Below are positions 46,779 through 56,266 of a DNA stretch of 64,000 nt, piece after piece. This DNA is from Methanobacterium_B sp963825335 (GTDB lineage Archaea > Methanobacteriota > Methanobacteria > Methanobacteriales > Methanobacteriaceae): assembly GCA_963825335.1 (NCBI GenBank), contig CAWGSP010000001.1, forward strand, positions 2,170,001-2,234,000, given 5' to 3'. Position numbers and translations under genes: made by a program. Under the pieces are notes generated by a model. The model saw nothing but the letters and a program-made list of their open reading frames with translations. It had not been told where the DNA came from and did no database searches. Numbering within the stretch: position 1 is the stretch's first letter; the number at the start of each line of letters is the position of its first letter.

Positions 46779-48064
46779 ATTTCAAGGAATTTTTAAAGGA
46801 TATCAGGGTCATAATACTAATAGTTCTCCTTGTTGGTGCTTTAGGTAGCATATCCATACATGGTATAACCGAAGGTTTGGATCTCCAGGGAGGTTCAGAA
46901 GTACAGCTGCACCTTGCTCAGCCAGTCGATGCCGATACAATGAACAAGGTCACAGCAGTACTAGACAAACGTCTAAACATATTTGGAGTCAAGGATATTG
47001 AAGTAAGGTCAAGTGGTAATCAAAGCGTTATTGTTGAAATAGCAGGTGTGCAACCACAAGATGTTGCGAGCCTTGTAGGACATAATGGTGTCTTCCTTGC
47101 AACAATAGATAATCAAACTGCATTACAGGGTACTGATATTGTCAATGTACAACCCTACGAAGTCAACAATAACCAGTGGGATGTTCCATTCACAGTATCC
47201 CTTGCAGGTGCTCAAAGATTTGCCAAACTCGCAGATGGAAAGGCCGGAACACCAGTAAACATGTATTTAGATGGACAATTAGTTTCATCACCTGTGGTGT
47301 CTGCTGAATTAGCCAATGGAGTTCCATCAACAGATGTAGAAGTTAGTGGTACAGAAGCATCACAAAGTGCTGCCCAAACTCAAGCTAGTTCTATTGAAGC
47401 TGTTTTAGAGTCGGGTGCACTGCCTGTGAAGGTTACAATTGAGGGAATAAGTTCTGTTTCAGCACAACTTGGAAGTCAATTCAAGACAGGTGCAATAATA
47501 GCAGGATTCTTAGCACTCCTTGTGATAGCAGCCATTGTCTTCATCAGGTACAGAAATCCTTTACTGGTCATTCCAATAATCATTACCAGTATTTCCGAGC
47601 TGATATTGATATTGGGTGTTGCATCTGTTATCAATTGGAATATAGACCTTGCATCGATTGCGGGTATTATTGCGGCTATAGGAACAGGGGTAGACGATCA
47701 GATCATAATAACCGATGAAGTACTGAAAAAGGGTGTTGCAACCAAAAGAACAGCCACAGCACTTAAGAACAAAATCAACAACGCATTTTTCATTATATTT
47801 GCGTCGGCTGCCACATTAGTAGCTGCTATGCTGCCATTAGCCTATGTTGGATTTTCTTTAGGAGCTACCGGTATTGGTGTTCTTTCAGGTTTTGCTTTCA
47901 CAACCATAGTTGGTGTTCTGATCGGGATATTCTTAACCAGACCAGTATATGCTAAGTTCATCGAACTACTACTGAGTAAAAATAGGAAAGAACCAGAAGT
48001 CGTTGCTAAGGGGAAAAGTAAACCCGGAAAAAAACCTAAGCAAGGCAAAAAAAAGAAAAGATAA
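46775..48064 (+). CDS. secD: protein-export membrane protein SecD
   Basis: The start at 46775 overlaps the secF stop by four bases and has GGAGG 8 bases upstream; an earlier ATG inside secF is unlikely. The 429-residue protein has the D2 motif GLDLQGGSEVQLHL, a P1 domain with KRLNIFGVKDIEVRSSG, and six helices with GTGVDDQIIITDEVLKKG. The C-terminus is a strongly basic tail (GKSKPGKKPKQGKKKKR). It forms the SecDF complex with SecF, needed for late steps of protein export. Confidence 0.94.
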   Translation: MNFKEFLKDIRVIILIVLLVGALGSISIHGITEGLDLQGGSEVQLHLAQPVDADTMNKVTAVLDKRLNIFGVKDIEVRSSGNQSVIVEIAGVQPQDVASLVGHNGVFLATIDNQTALQGTDIVNVQPYEVNNNQWDVPFTVSLAGAQRFAKLADGKAGTPVNMYLDGQLVSSPVVSAELANGVPSTDVEVSGTEASQSAAQTQASSIEAVLESGALPVKVTIEGISSVSAQLGSQFKTGAIIAGFLALLVIAAIVFIRYRNPLLVIPIIITSISELILILGVASVINWNIDLASIAGIIAAIGTGVDDQIIITDEVLKKGVATKRTATALKNKINNAFFIIFASAATLVAAMLPLAYVGFSLGATGIGVLSGFAFTTIVGVLIGIFLTRPVYAKFIELLLSKNRKEPEVVAKGKSKPGKKPKQGKKKKR

Positions 48065-48377
48065 ATGATATGAATGACCCCTCATTGGGTTATTAATCAT
48101 TTTTTATTTTTGTCCAAATTTTATTAAAATCATTTTTTTTAGTTTCTTTTTTTTTGCAAGCCAAAATTTAGATTTTAAAACAATAATAATATCTTGGTGA
48201 ACATGGAGTTTTATTTTATTATGATCTTCTTTAAAGATAGCCTGTTTATGAATTTATGAATAATTTTAAGCAATAGTTTACGAAATAACCTTAACTACCG
48301 TTATCTATATCATATAATTTTAACAGAAAAGAAATATAAAAAAACAATTTCAATGTACAATCACAGGAATATAATGT

Positions 48378-48530
48378 ATGAACATTGTTTCAAACTCAAG
48401 CACCAATATCAAACCTAGAAAAATTATGCTGAAATATCTAATGGATAAAAAAAAATCTACAGAACTCGTAAATATTATAAAAAAAATAGTGAGAAAATAT
48501 AATTGTATATTTGGTCGAGAAAAAAATTAG
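48378..48530 (+). CDS. possible small basic protein, 50 aa
   Basis: A 50-codon frame opens at ATG with AGGAAT 9 bases upstream. It encodes a Lys-rich helical peptide (MLKYLMDKKKSTELVNIIKK then VRKYNCIFGREKN). The composition is plausible for a nucleic-acid or membrane-binding peptide but also common by chance in this AT-rich DNA. It stands alone between secD and the TetR genes. Confidence 0.3.
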   Translation: MNIVSNSSTNIKPRKIMLKYLMDKKKSTELVNIIKKIVRKYNCIFGREKN

Positions 48531-48575
48531 TTTTCTAGTTGAACATGATTATTTTATTAAAAATAGTTAATAGTT

Positions 48576-49118
48576 TTAAATGCAATGTTTGAGGTTTGCA
48601 ATTAATCTAGTGATCAGATCTGCTTCATGGATCTTGCGTCCGTGATATATGTCGATGTTCATCCCATACAAAAATGTATTGATGGAAAATCCCAAGGTTT
48701 GAATGTCTATATCCCTGTTTACAATATTTCTTTCAAGGAATTCACATGTGAACTTATTGATCTGTTCGATATCCAGGTTAATCTTGTTGGGTTCCTTAAC
48801 AAGCAATCTTATAAACTCAAAATTTTCTGAAAAATATTTATCCATAGTTTTAACATATGCATCTAAAAATTCCATTGAGTCGTCGAACTTTTGATCTAAA
48901 TCGTTGACCATTGTATAAAAATCTTGTTTTAATTTATCATAATTTTTTAGCATAGCTTCATCAAACAAGTTTTCTTTGGTTTTAAATTTTCTGAACAATG
49001 TCATCTCAGTAAAACCCGATTCCTCAGCTATAGATAATGTAGTGGCAGATTTATATCCCTCTTTAGAAAATATCTTTAAAGCAGCATCCAAAATTGCTTG
49101 TTTAGTTTTATCAGTCAT
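48576..49118 (-). CDS. TetR/AcrR-family transcriptional regulator
   Basis: Residues 1-50 form the TetR helix-turn-helix (KQAILDAALKIFSKEGYKSA, then SIAEESGFTEMTLFRKFKTK). The remaining 130 residues are a helical ligand domain unlike known ones. The second of two adjacent ATG codons is preferred because GGTGA lies four bases before it. It is a close paralog of the protein encoded just upstream (49158-49730); their first 60 residues align with few changes. Neither has an efflux or enzyme gene directly beside it, so targets are unknown. Confidence 0.9.
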   Translation of the reverse strand: MTDKTKQAILDAALKIFSKEGYKSATTLSIAEESGFTEMTLFRKFKTKENLFDEAMLKNYDKLKQDFYTMVNDLDQKFDDSMEFLDAYVKTMDKYFSENFEFIRLLVKEPNKINLDIEQINKFTCEFLERNIVNRDIDIQTLGFSINTFLYGMNIDIYHGRKIHEADLITRLIANLKHCI

Positions 49119-49157
49119 CATTCACCATCTCAATAATTATAATAATATTAGATCGGT

Positions 49158-49730
49158 TTATTCAGTCACCATACATCGAATTATTTCAACAAAATTATCA
49201 ACAGTTTCTTCAAAAGACTTACCATTAAATAGATGGTTTCCCTGATATCTTTGAAGATTGAGCATATATATCATGAAATCAATTTGTAAGCCCAAAACTG
49301 TGTGATCAATGTCAAGATCGGGCATCATAGATCTTAAATATTCACCTGTAACATCTACAGTACCGCCTATTACTGGTTCTAATATTACATTGTCTTCATT
49401 TACAGATAAATTAAAAAATTCAAAGTACTTTTCCATCAGCTCTATTTTTATTCTGAAATAATTTTCTAAGAAGTCTTGAGGTGTTTTACAATTATTTTCA
49501 GCAAGAACTATGTTTCCCATGTAGTCATTCAAGAGTTTTTCAGCATTTTGAAGCAGTACCTGATCATAAAGGTCTTTTTTAGTTTTAAACTTTCTAAATA
49601 TAGTCATTTCGGTAAAACCTGATTCTAATGATATTGCCCTGATAGTGGCAGATTTATAACCTTCTTTTGCGAATATTTTCAATGCAGCATCCATTATTTT
49701 TTGTTTGGTTTGGTCAGTCATAGAAGTCAT
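49158..49730 (-). CDS. TetR/AcrR-family transcriptional regulator
   Basis: A TetR-type N-terminus (KQKIMDAALKIFAKEGYKSA, ISLESGFTEMTIFRKFKTKK) is followed by a helical effector domain. It lies 39 bases upstream of a paralogous regulator on the same strand, so the two arose by tandem duplication and are probably co-transcribed. Starts at 49730 or 49721 are both possible, with no SD. Upstream, TTTAGTATGTTATTAA (49763-49778) contains half of a palindromic TTACTATTTTAGTATG, a candidate operator for autoregulation. Confidence 0.9.
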   Translation of the reverse strand: MTSMTDQTKQKIMDAALKIFAKEGYKSATIRAISLESGFTEMTIFRKFKTKKDLYDQVLLQNAEKLLNDYMGNIVLAENNCKTPQDFLENYFRIKIELMEKYFEFFNLSVNEDNVILEPVIGGTVDVTGEYLRSMMPDLDIDHTVLGLQIDFMIYMLNLQRYQGNHLFNGKSFEETVDNFVEIIRCMVTE

Positions 49731-50436
49731 CTGAAATTATTTTATTATTAAAATATTACTATTTTAGTATGTTATTAATAATTATTAAGTATTTTCTAAT
49801 ATTTGTATTTAAATTATACTTTATTAATCTGATCATAGAACATCACATATGATGTTTGTATTAATCATTTAAAGGGATTTGCCTAAATCTGATAATTCCT
49901 TCCTTTAAACATAAGATAAATTTAATACCGTTAATCAAATTGTAAAAGTCTGCATATGGATATTCAGTTTAATGAAATTTGAGAAAGTACTAATGATTGA
50001 TATGGTGTATTTATGGTTAATTCAAATGGATATATAAAAATTTATTCTATGTGAATAATCATGTTTGTCGATAGCCTACATAAATTTTTTAACTCTTCAT
50101 TGAACGATTATCTAATCAGTTATGAAATGCAATTTATATAAAAATTAAAACAGTAATATCAAATTCAATATATTTCCGAAAAATCATATGATAAATGATT
50201 GATACACATCATAATTTATATTCATCTTCGCAACTATGGATTTTTTTTGTTATTTAAAGAACATAAAAATTTAGTTCATTGTTGTAAACCATATATAATC
50301 CAATTATCTAAAATATAATTACTCTGAAAGTCCATAAAAAATTGGAAAATCCGAATTTATACAGTAACCCGGCAAAATCCATTACAAATCTTTATATTGT
50401 TAAGTATTCTAATTATCTCATACGCATTAATTAAGG
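49731..50436 (+). other. divergent intergenic region between TetR and histidine kinase genes
   Basis: 700 bases of AT-rich DNA. It includes a possible operator near 49756-49778 for the TetR gene and the kinase promoter. No open frame, repeat array or RNA gene was recognised. Confidence 0.4.
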
Positions 50437-53400
50437 ATGGTTAAGTCGAAGATGAATATTGCAGATAAGAATTTAATTAACTATAAATCTATTTTTGAAA
50501 CTAGTCCATATGCTATTTTAATTACAAACCTTGATGGTACTATTTTATATGCTAATATCTCAGCATCAAAATTATTTGGTTACAGTCAAATAGAGATAAT
50601 TGGACTGTGCCGGGATGAACTAATAGATTTCAAAGATCATTATTCATCAGTCATATCCAAGGAAACGTCATTTCATGGTGAACTTACCATCAGCAAAAAG
50701 GATGGATTTAGATTTCATGCAGAGTTATCTTCAAATCTTTTCAAAGATAGTGATGAACAGAACATTTTGATGATAATCAAAGACCTAACTCAGGATGAAC
50801 TCGTGCAAAAATCTTTAAAAGAACAGGAAGAAAATTACCGCATACTCGTAGAAGGCCACAACGATCTAGTCATCAAATTAGATACTGAGTATAAATTCTG
50901 TTTTGTAAGTGCTAGCTATTGTGAGATGTTCTCTAAAACTAAAGACGAGCTCATAGGCAGTGAGTTTCTATTATCTGTCAGAGAAGATGAGCGTGAATCG
51001 GCAGAAAATGCACTGGAAAAGCTTTTCAATTACCCATACAAAAGTCGCCATGAACAGCAGGCAGAAACTGCAAAGGGATGCATATGTTTAGAATGGTCTA
51101 ATAAAGCTGTTAGAAATAATGAAGATAATATTACAGGGATAATATCTGTTGGAAGAGATATAACCAGGCAGAATAAGGTGGCAAATGCTCTTCAATCTTC
51201 AGAATTTAAATACCGGAACTTGTACGAAAACATGATGGATGCATTTGTTCATGCAGATCAGAACGGATATATCCAAACGTTCAACGAACAATATAAACAA
51301 ATGTTGGGATACGAAACAGAAGAATTGCTTAAAATGAATTATAAAGATGTAACACCCGAAAGATGGCATGACTACGAAGCAGAAATTGTAGATAAACAAT
51401 TATACACCAAAGGCTATACAGATATTTATGAAAAGGAATATATAAAAAAGGACGGCACAATTTTTCCTGTTGAATTAAGAGGTTACCTACTCAGAAATGA
51501 ACAAGGACAACCAGATAGCTTATGGGGAGTAGTTAGGGACATAAGTGAAAGGAAAAAATTTGAAAAAGCACTCATCGAAAAAGAAAAACGATACAGAACA
51601 CTCTACTCTTCAATGAACGAAGGAGTGGCCATTCACGAAGTGATCTACGATAATAATGATGCCCCGGTTGACTATGAAATTGTCGATGTTAACGATGCAT
51701 ACGAAGAGATTTTGGGAATTGCCAAGGAAGATGTTTTGGGCAAAAAAGCTTCAGAGGTATATGGTTCTGAAAGTCCACCGTATTTAAATATTTATTATGA
51801 AGTTCTTAACTCAGGTGAACCAACCCAATTTGTGACCTATTTTGAACCCATGGACAAACATTTTAAAATATCGGTATTCTCACTTTATGAAGGAACGTTC
51901 GTAACATTATTTGAAGATCTAACAATCCATAAAAAGGCAGAAAAAAAGCTTGAACTAGCTCTGAAATATAATCGTAGTCTGATAGAAGCCAGTTTAGATC
52001 CATTGGTCACAATTGGTCCTGATGGAAAAATTACCGACGTGAACAATTCCACAGAAACAGTCACGGGTGTTATTCGTGAAGAACTCATAGGCACCGACTT
52101 TTCAGATTATTTCACAGAACCTGAAAAAGCTAGAGAAGGGTACCAGCAAGTTTTTAAAGAAGGAATCGTGAGAAATTATCCTCTGGAGATCAAACATAAA
52201 AACGGACAAATAACTCCTGTTTTGTATAATGCTTCAATTTATCGCGACGAAAATAATGAAATTATCGGTGTTTTTGCAGCTGCAAGAGATATAACTGAAC
52301 GCAAAAAAGCAGATGAAAAAATTAAAAGATTGGCCAATGCTGTGGAATCATCTAACGATGCCATCATAACAAAATCACTTCATGGCTGCATATTAAGTTG
52401 GAATAAAGGAGCAGAGCAAACCTACGGCTATCTTGCCGATGATGTGCTCGGAAAAAATATAGATATACTTGCACCTGACAAACTTAAAAATGAAATATAT
52501 GAATTTATCCAAAAGATTGAAAAAAATGAAAGTATCAGTCATTATGAAACCCAACGCCTAAAGAAAGATGGTACATTGATCGATGTTTCTATAACTCTCT
52601 CCCCTGTTATCAACAGCTCCGGAGAACTTGTTGCCATTTCAAATATAAGCCGAGATATCACACTAAATAAAAATATTGAAAGAGAACTTGAATTGGCCAG
52701 TAAGTATAATCGTAGTTTGATAGAAGCTAGTTTAGATCCATTGGTCACAATAGGTCCTGATGGAAAAATTACCGACGTGAACAACGCCACAGAAATGATA
52801 ACCGGTTGTTTGAGAAAAGAACTTATTGGTACAGATTTCACTGATTACTTTACCGAAACAATGAAGGCCCGCAAAGGATATCAGCAGGTTTTTGACAAGG
52901 GTTATGTGCGGGATTATCCACTTGAAATTCAAAGTAAGAATGGGATTATAACCCCGGTGTTATACAATGCATCGATCTATAATGACGAACATGGAGATGT
53001 TATAGGTGTTTTTGCAGCTGCTCGTGATATTACCCAGATAAAAAATGCTGAAAATGATATCAAAGCTTCTCTGCACGAAAAAGAAATTCTTTTAAAAGAA
53101 ATACACCATCGTGTGAAAAATAATCTGCAGATCATATCAAGTTTACTCAATCTTCAGACACACTACGTTAAAGATGATAAAGTGGCGGTGGATGTGTTAA
53201 AGGAAAGTCAAAACCGTGTAAGGTCTATGGCGATGATACATGAAAAACTGTACCAATCAAAAAACTTTTCACACGTTAAATTTGATGATTATTTGAACAG
53301 GCTCGTGTCAGATTTACTCTATTCATACGCAACAACAGACAACATAATGACCACAATAGATGTGGAAGATATCAAATTAAATATTGAAACAGCAATTCCA

Positions 53401-53697
53401 TGCGGTTTAATAACAAGCGAACTGGTATCTAACAGTCTCAAATATGCATTTCCTAATGAAATGGGTGGAAGAATTACTGTATCCCTCAAACAACTAGGCA
53501 GTAAATACGAGTTAGTAATAGGCGATAACGGTATAGGTGTGCCTAAAGGATTTAATTATAAAAATACTGATTCATTTGGGTTAAAAATAGTTACAAGTTT
53601 AGTAGATCAAATTGATGGTGAAATAAGACTTGAAAAAGGGCATGGAACAATATTTACTATTGTTTTTAAAGAACTAGAGTACAGAGAAAGAATTTGA
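50437..53697 (+). CDS. multi-PAS sensor histidine kinase (HisKA_2 type), soluble
   Basis: The 1086-residue protein has about seven PAS domains in tandem (from residue 15 to 870), then a HisKA_2-type phosphoacceptor region, LLKEIHHRVKNNLQIISSLL at about 886-905, and a HATPase domain with NSLKYAFPNEMGGR, VIGDNGIGVPKGF and GHGTIFTIVF. No membrane helix is present, so it senses a cytoplasmic signal. The PAS at about 505-622 and that at about 751-868 are nearly identical, from a recent internal duplication. Methanogens hold many such kinases, often without a neighbouring response regulator, as here. AAGG lies directly before the ATG; M6 is an alternative. Confidence 0.93.
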   Translation: MVKSKMNIADKNLINYKSIFETSPYAILITNLDGTILYANISASKLFGYSQIEIIGLCRDELIDFKDHYSSVISKETSFHGELTISKKDGFRFHAELSSNLFKDSDEQNILMIIKDLTQDELVQKSLKEQEENYRILVEGHNDLVIKLDTEYKFCFVSASYCEMFSKTKDELIGSEFLLSVREDERESAENALEKLFNYPYKSRHEQQAETAKGCICLEWSNKAVRNNEDNITGIISVGRDITRQNKVANALQSSEFKYRNLYENMMDAFVHADQNGYIQTFNEQYKQMLGYETEELLKMNYKDVTPERWHDYEAEIVDKQLYTKGYTDIYEKEYIKKDGTIFPVELRGYLLRNEQGQPDSLWGVVRDISERKKFEKALIEKEKRYRTLYSSMNEGVAIHEVIYDNNDAPVDYEIVDVNDAYEEILGIAKEDVLGKKASEVYGSESPPYLNIYYEVLNSGEPTQFVTYFEPMDKHFKISVFSLYEGTFVTLFEDLTIHKKAEKKLELALKYNRSLIEASLDPLVTIGPDGKITDVNNSTETVTGVIREELIGTDFSDYFTEPEKAREGYQQVFKEGIVRNYPLEIKHKNGQITPVLYNASIYRDENNEIIGVFAAARDITERKKADEKIKRLANAVESSNDAIITKSLHGCILSWNKGAEQTYGYLADDVLGKNIDILAPDKLKNEIYEFIQKIEKNESISHYETQRLKKDGTLIDVSITLSPVINSSGELVAISNISRDITLNKNIERELELASKYNRSLIEASLDPLVTIGPDGKITDVNNATEMITGCLRKELIGTDFTDYFTETMKARKGYQQVFDKGYVRDYPLEIQSKNGIITPVLYNASIYNDEHGDVIGVFAAARDITQIKNAENDIKASLHEKEILLKEIHHRVKNNLQIISSLLNLQTHYVKDDKVAVDVLKESQNRVRSMAMIHEKLYQSKNFSHVKFDDYLNRLVSDLLYSYATTDNIMTTIDVEDIKLNIETAIPCGLITSELVSNSLKYAFPNEMGGRITVSLKQLGSKYELVIGDNGIGVPKGFNYKNTDSFGLKIVTSLVDQIDGEIRLEKGHGTIFTIVFKELEYRERI
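51949..52300 (+). repeat. internal PAS duplication, copy 1
   Basis: This segment of the histidine kinase gene repeats at 52687-53040. The first 100 bases of the two copies differ at only a few sites, including long exact runs around TAGATCCATTGGTCACAAT, while the second half is more diverged. The pair marks duplication with later partial gene conversion. Confidence 0.85.
52687..53040 (+). repeat. internal PAS duplication, copy 2
   Basis: This is the partner of 51949-52300. Both encode NRSLIEASLDPLVTIGPDGK and end near GVFAAARDIT. The PAS domain between them (about 52320-52680) is different. Confidence 0.85.
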
Positions 53698-53876
53698 CAA
53701 TTTAAAAATTGTAATCATCACATTCATGTTGTTAAAGGAGTTACATAAGAATAAATTAATTTTATTTTAATACAATTTTAAATAATCATAACGAGTAAAA
53801 TAAAAATTGATAAACCAAAAAAAAATTATCTAAAAACATCATTCATCTAGAGTTTAGATATTCATTAAATATATTA

Positions 53877-54002
53877 TTATTTCCATTTATCAGAATGTTG
53901 TTTAATCTGATCTTTGCACTTGCATTTTAATTCAGTACCGTTTATTTTACAAACAAAAGTTCCATTTATCATCTTCATATTTTCACAATAATTCATAAGC
54001 AA
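53877..54002 (-). CDS. small four-cysteine protein, about 41 aa
   Basis: On the minus strand GGTGAG is followed at four bases by TTG, then CTT and ATG in the same frame. The product contains four cysteines (NYCENMKMINGTFVCKINGT, then LKCKCKDQ). That is enough for a small zinc site or disulfides. The TTG start is favoured because other genes here use TTG in the same SD register; the ATG at 53996 gives 39 residues. About 75 bases upstream lies a sequence shared with the TetR and flavodoxin upstream regions. I do not recognise the family. Confidence 0.5.
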   Translation of the reverse strand: MLMNYCENMKMINGTFVCKINGTELKCKCKDQIKQHSDKWK

Positions 54003-54679
54003 TTATCTCACCACAAAACTGTTTTTTTTAAGTAATATTCATTCATCAGTATCTTTTTGGTTTTGTATAAATTTCTTATTTAGTATGTTATTAAAGTTAC
54101 CATAAACACTATTCTACAATATTTGTATACAACAAAATCAGGATTATACTATGGCTCACAATTATGAGTATGGTTGAAGTCCTATAAAAATTCTCTTTTT
54201 TTTAATGTTTCAAAAATATTAAAAAAAATTGAATTTTAAATTTTAAATAAAATATTTAGAAGATCATGCATTATTGTTCACTAATAAAAATATCAATTGA
54301 TATTAAAATACAAAAAATTTCTTATTATCTTATTGATAAGCAATATTTGATCTATCATATTTATCTCAGTTAAATTGAACAGATATAGATCTATATGTTG
54401 TATAACAAGAATTATTCGAGTTTACTTCATCATATTAGGTAAATTAATTGTTAACTGATATTAAATGAATTATAACATCATTTTCAACTCGCGAAAGTGT
54501 GATTTGGATGCGAGATTAAATACCCAAATATGTTAGTTTCAAAAATCGAGTAGAAAAATGTCATTATAAAAGCAAAAATGTCACTAAATTACAAAATTTA
54601 GAAAATAATTATTAAAATTCAGAAATAATTACTAAAAAAATTTAATTTAAAAAAAAGAAATTTGAGAAGGGATGAGCAA
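54003..54679 (+). other. intergenic region, mostly unexplained
   Basis: The first 130 bases carry the TTTAGTATGTTATTAA and TTATTAAAGTTACCATAAA elements upstream of the small cysteine protein. The rest is AT-rich with no protein-like frame. A pair of related phrases (AAAAATGTCA) near 54556 and 54584 is the only internal repetition noticed. Confidence 0.4.
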
Positions 54680-55084
54680 TTATGGTGCTCCTCCAGCTCC
54701 TCCTAAGTTTTTCCCTGTTTGTGCATCTATGTCGATTTCACCAACATTCGATCCGCTACTAACCACAGGTACAATATATACCAATGTACCGCTTTGATTT
54801 ACCAAATCTGGTGTTCCTGCAGTTGCATTTGATACAAGTATGTAAGAATCTGCAATATTCTGAGCTTGTGCAGGACTTATGTTGGTTTGTACGTTGGTTG
54901 TAGTTTTGTCGTTGCTGGTGTTGGTAACTGTTTTCACTGGTGTTACTGGACTGCTTGAGTTGTTACTGGTGTTGGTTGTTGTGTTGTTAACTATTTTACT
55001 AGTATTTGTATTGCTGTATGCAGCAAATGCTATTCCAATAATAGCCACTACAACAACAATAGATACTATAGCTTTTTTTAACAT
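54680..55084 (-). CDS. secreted protein with PepSY-like C-terminal module ending GGAGGAP
   Basis: A signal peptide or anchor (MLKKAIVSIVVVVAIIGIAF) is followed by an Asn/Thr-rich linker with many glycosylation sequons. A compact domain of about 60 residues follows (ISPAQAQNIADSYILVSNAT, then LVYIVPVVSSGSNVGEIDID). The helix-strand order and the D-x-x-T-G turn (DAQTGKNLGGAGGAP) resemble PepSY domains, which often inhibit proteases. The same module ends the protein at 60192-60875. GGAG precedes the ATG. It lies 11 bases after the PMBR-transglutaminase gene on the same strand, so it may regulate that wall-cleaving enzyme. Confidence 0.7.
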   Translation of the reverse strand: MLKKAIVSIVVVVAIIGIAFAAYSNTNTSKIVNNTTTNTSNNSSSPVTPVKTVTNTSNDKTTTNVQTNISPAQAQNIADSYILVSNATAGTPDLVNQSGTLVYIVPVVSSGSNVGEIDIDAQTGKNLGGAGGAP

Positions 55085-55095
55085 TTATGTCTCCT

Positions 55096-56259
55096 TTAGA
55101 ATGGTAGTGTTGTGTATATACCTTCTAATGTGTATGTTTCTGTGTTCCAGTTTTTTACAACTCCAAGCGAGTTACTGTAACTTGTTGCATCTGCTACGTA
55201 CCATTTACCATTTACATATAGCTGTGCCCATACATGACCATACCATCCACTTGAGAAATCACAATAACCATGCACATATTCTGCAGGTATACCATCATCT
55301 CTTGCAAGAGCAACTAAAAGGTTGGCTGTATCACAACAGTTTCCTGATAAGCGTGCTAATGTACCGGCTGCACCGTATTTGGTATCGTAATAGAAAGCAT
55401 AGTTTATGTTATCTCTAACCCAGTCAAACAAGTTAACCGCTGTATTATAGCTTGTGCTTCCCTTGAGTGATGCTGCTAAAGCTGCTACTGAACTAGTGTT
55501 TGGTTTTACTACTGTTGTTGGTGTTTTTGTTGTGTTGATTTTCAGTCCCTGTGTTGCTAAGTTTTGCTCAAATGTAGCAATTGCAACATGTCTAGTACCG
55601 AAAGTCACATAACTTGGTAATCTTCCATTTGTATTGAAGAATGCCTGTGCCCTTGCTAGACCATTTTGTAATTCAGCTACAGTCAAACCGTTAACAATTG
55701 TGGTGTTAATTTTTAGACCATCAGTTGCTAAGTTTTGTTCGAATGTAGTAATTGCAATATGTCTGGTACCGTAAGTCACATAATTAGGTAACCTGAGGTT
55801 TGTGTTAAAAAATGCTTGTACTCTTGCGAGTCCATCTTTGAGCTGAGCTTCTGTTAATCCATTAACAAGTGCTGGAGTACCAGCTGCTAATGTATTATTT
55901 ACAGCAGGAGTTGAATTTGTTGTTGATGCTGCAGGTGTTGTTGAGTTCACTGTAGATGCTGCAGGTGTTGTTGAGTTCACTGTAGATGCTGCAGGTGTTG
56001 TTGAGTTCACTGTAGATGTAACAGTATTTGTATTGTTTTCTGCTTGATTCGATGTAGAATTATTTGTAGCTGATTGTGTATTACTAGTGGCATTAGATAT
56101 ATTGGATGCATTAATATCTGCACCAGTATAACCCGTTGAATTAACCTGAATACTATTATTTGTGGTTTGATTCACGGCTGTTGCACTACTAGAATTCACA
56201 TTCATGACCAGTGCTAAACTGAATAATATTAACACTGATAATATTATTTTTCGCTTAAT
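55096..56259 (-). CDS. secreted PMBR-transglutaminase protein, putative pseudomurein endoisopeptidase
   Basis: After a signal peptide and a Thr/Ser/Asn linker come two pseudomurein-binding repeats (about 131-188 and 188-243, each with FFNTN-x-RLP-x-YVT and TFEQNLAT). A transglutaminase-type cysteine protease domain follows with C308 (LSGNCCDTANLL), H342 (WYGHVWAQLY) and D357 (YVADATS). This is the architecture of the phage enzymes PeiW and PeiP, which cut the peptide links of pseudomurein. GTG at 56235 lacks an SD and leaves an uncharged N-terminus. ATT at 56259 is 7 bases after GGAGG and adds IKRKIILS, giving a normal signal peptide, so it is taken as the start (387 aa). The leader has a hairpin. 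Confidence 0.85.
   Translation of the reverse strand: MKRKIILSVLILFSLALVMNVNSSSATAVNQTTNNSIQVNSTGYTGADINASNISNATSNTQSATNNSTSNQAENNTNTVTSTVNSTTPAASTVNSTTPAASTVNSTTPAASTTNSTPAVNNTLAAGTPALVNGLTEAQLKDGLARVQAFFNTNLRLPNYVTYGTRHIAITTFEQNLATDGLKINTTIVNGLTVAELQNGLARAQAFFNTNGRLPSYVTFGTRHVAIATFEQNLATQGLKINTTKTPTTVVKPNTSSVAALAASLKGSTSYNTAVNLFDWVRDNINYAFYYDTKYGAAGTLARLSGNCCDTANLLVALARDDGIPAEYVHGYCDFSSGWYGHVWAQLYVNGKWYVADATSYSNSLGVVKNWNTETYTLEGIYTTLPF
55921..56010 (-). repeat. 30-bp tandem repeat, three copies, coding
   Basis: Three units starting at 55921, 55951 and 55981 differ at one base or not at all. Each encodes the ten-residue linker unit STVNSTTPAA. They lengthen the stalk between the signal peptide and the wall-binding repeats. 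Confidence 0.85.
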
Positions 56260-56266
56260 TATACCG

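Noticed and set aside
54879..55418. 179-codon plus-strand frame
   Set aside because: It lies antisense to the PepSY-like and PMBR-transglutaminase genes, whose motifs and starts are clear, so this is a shadow.
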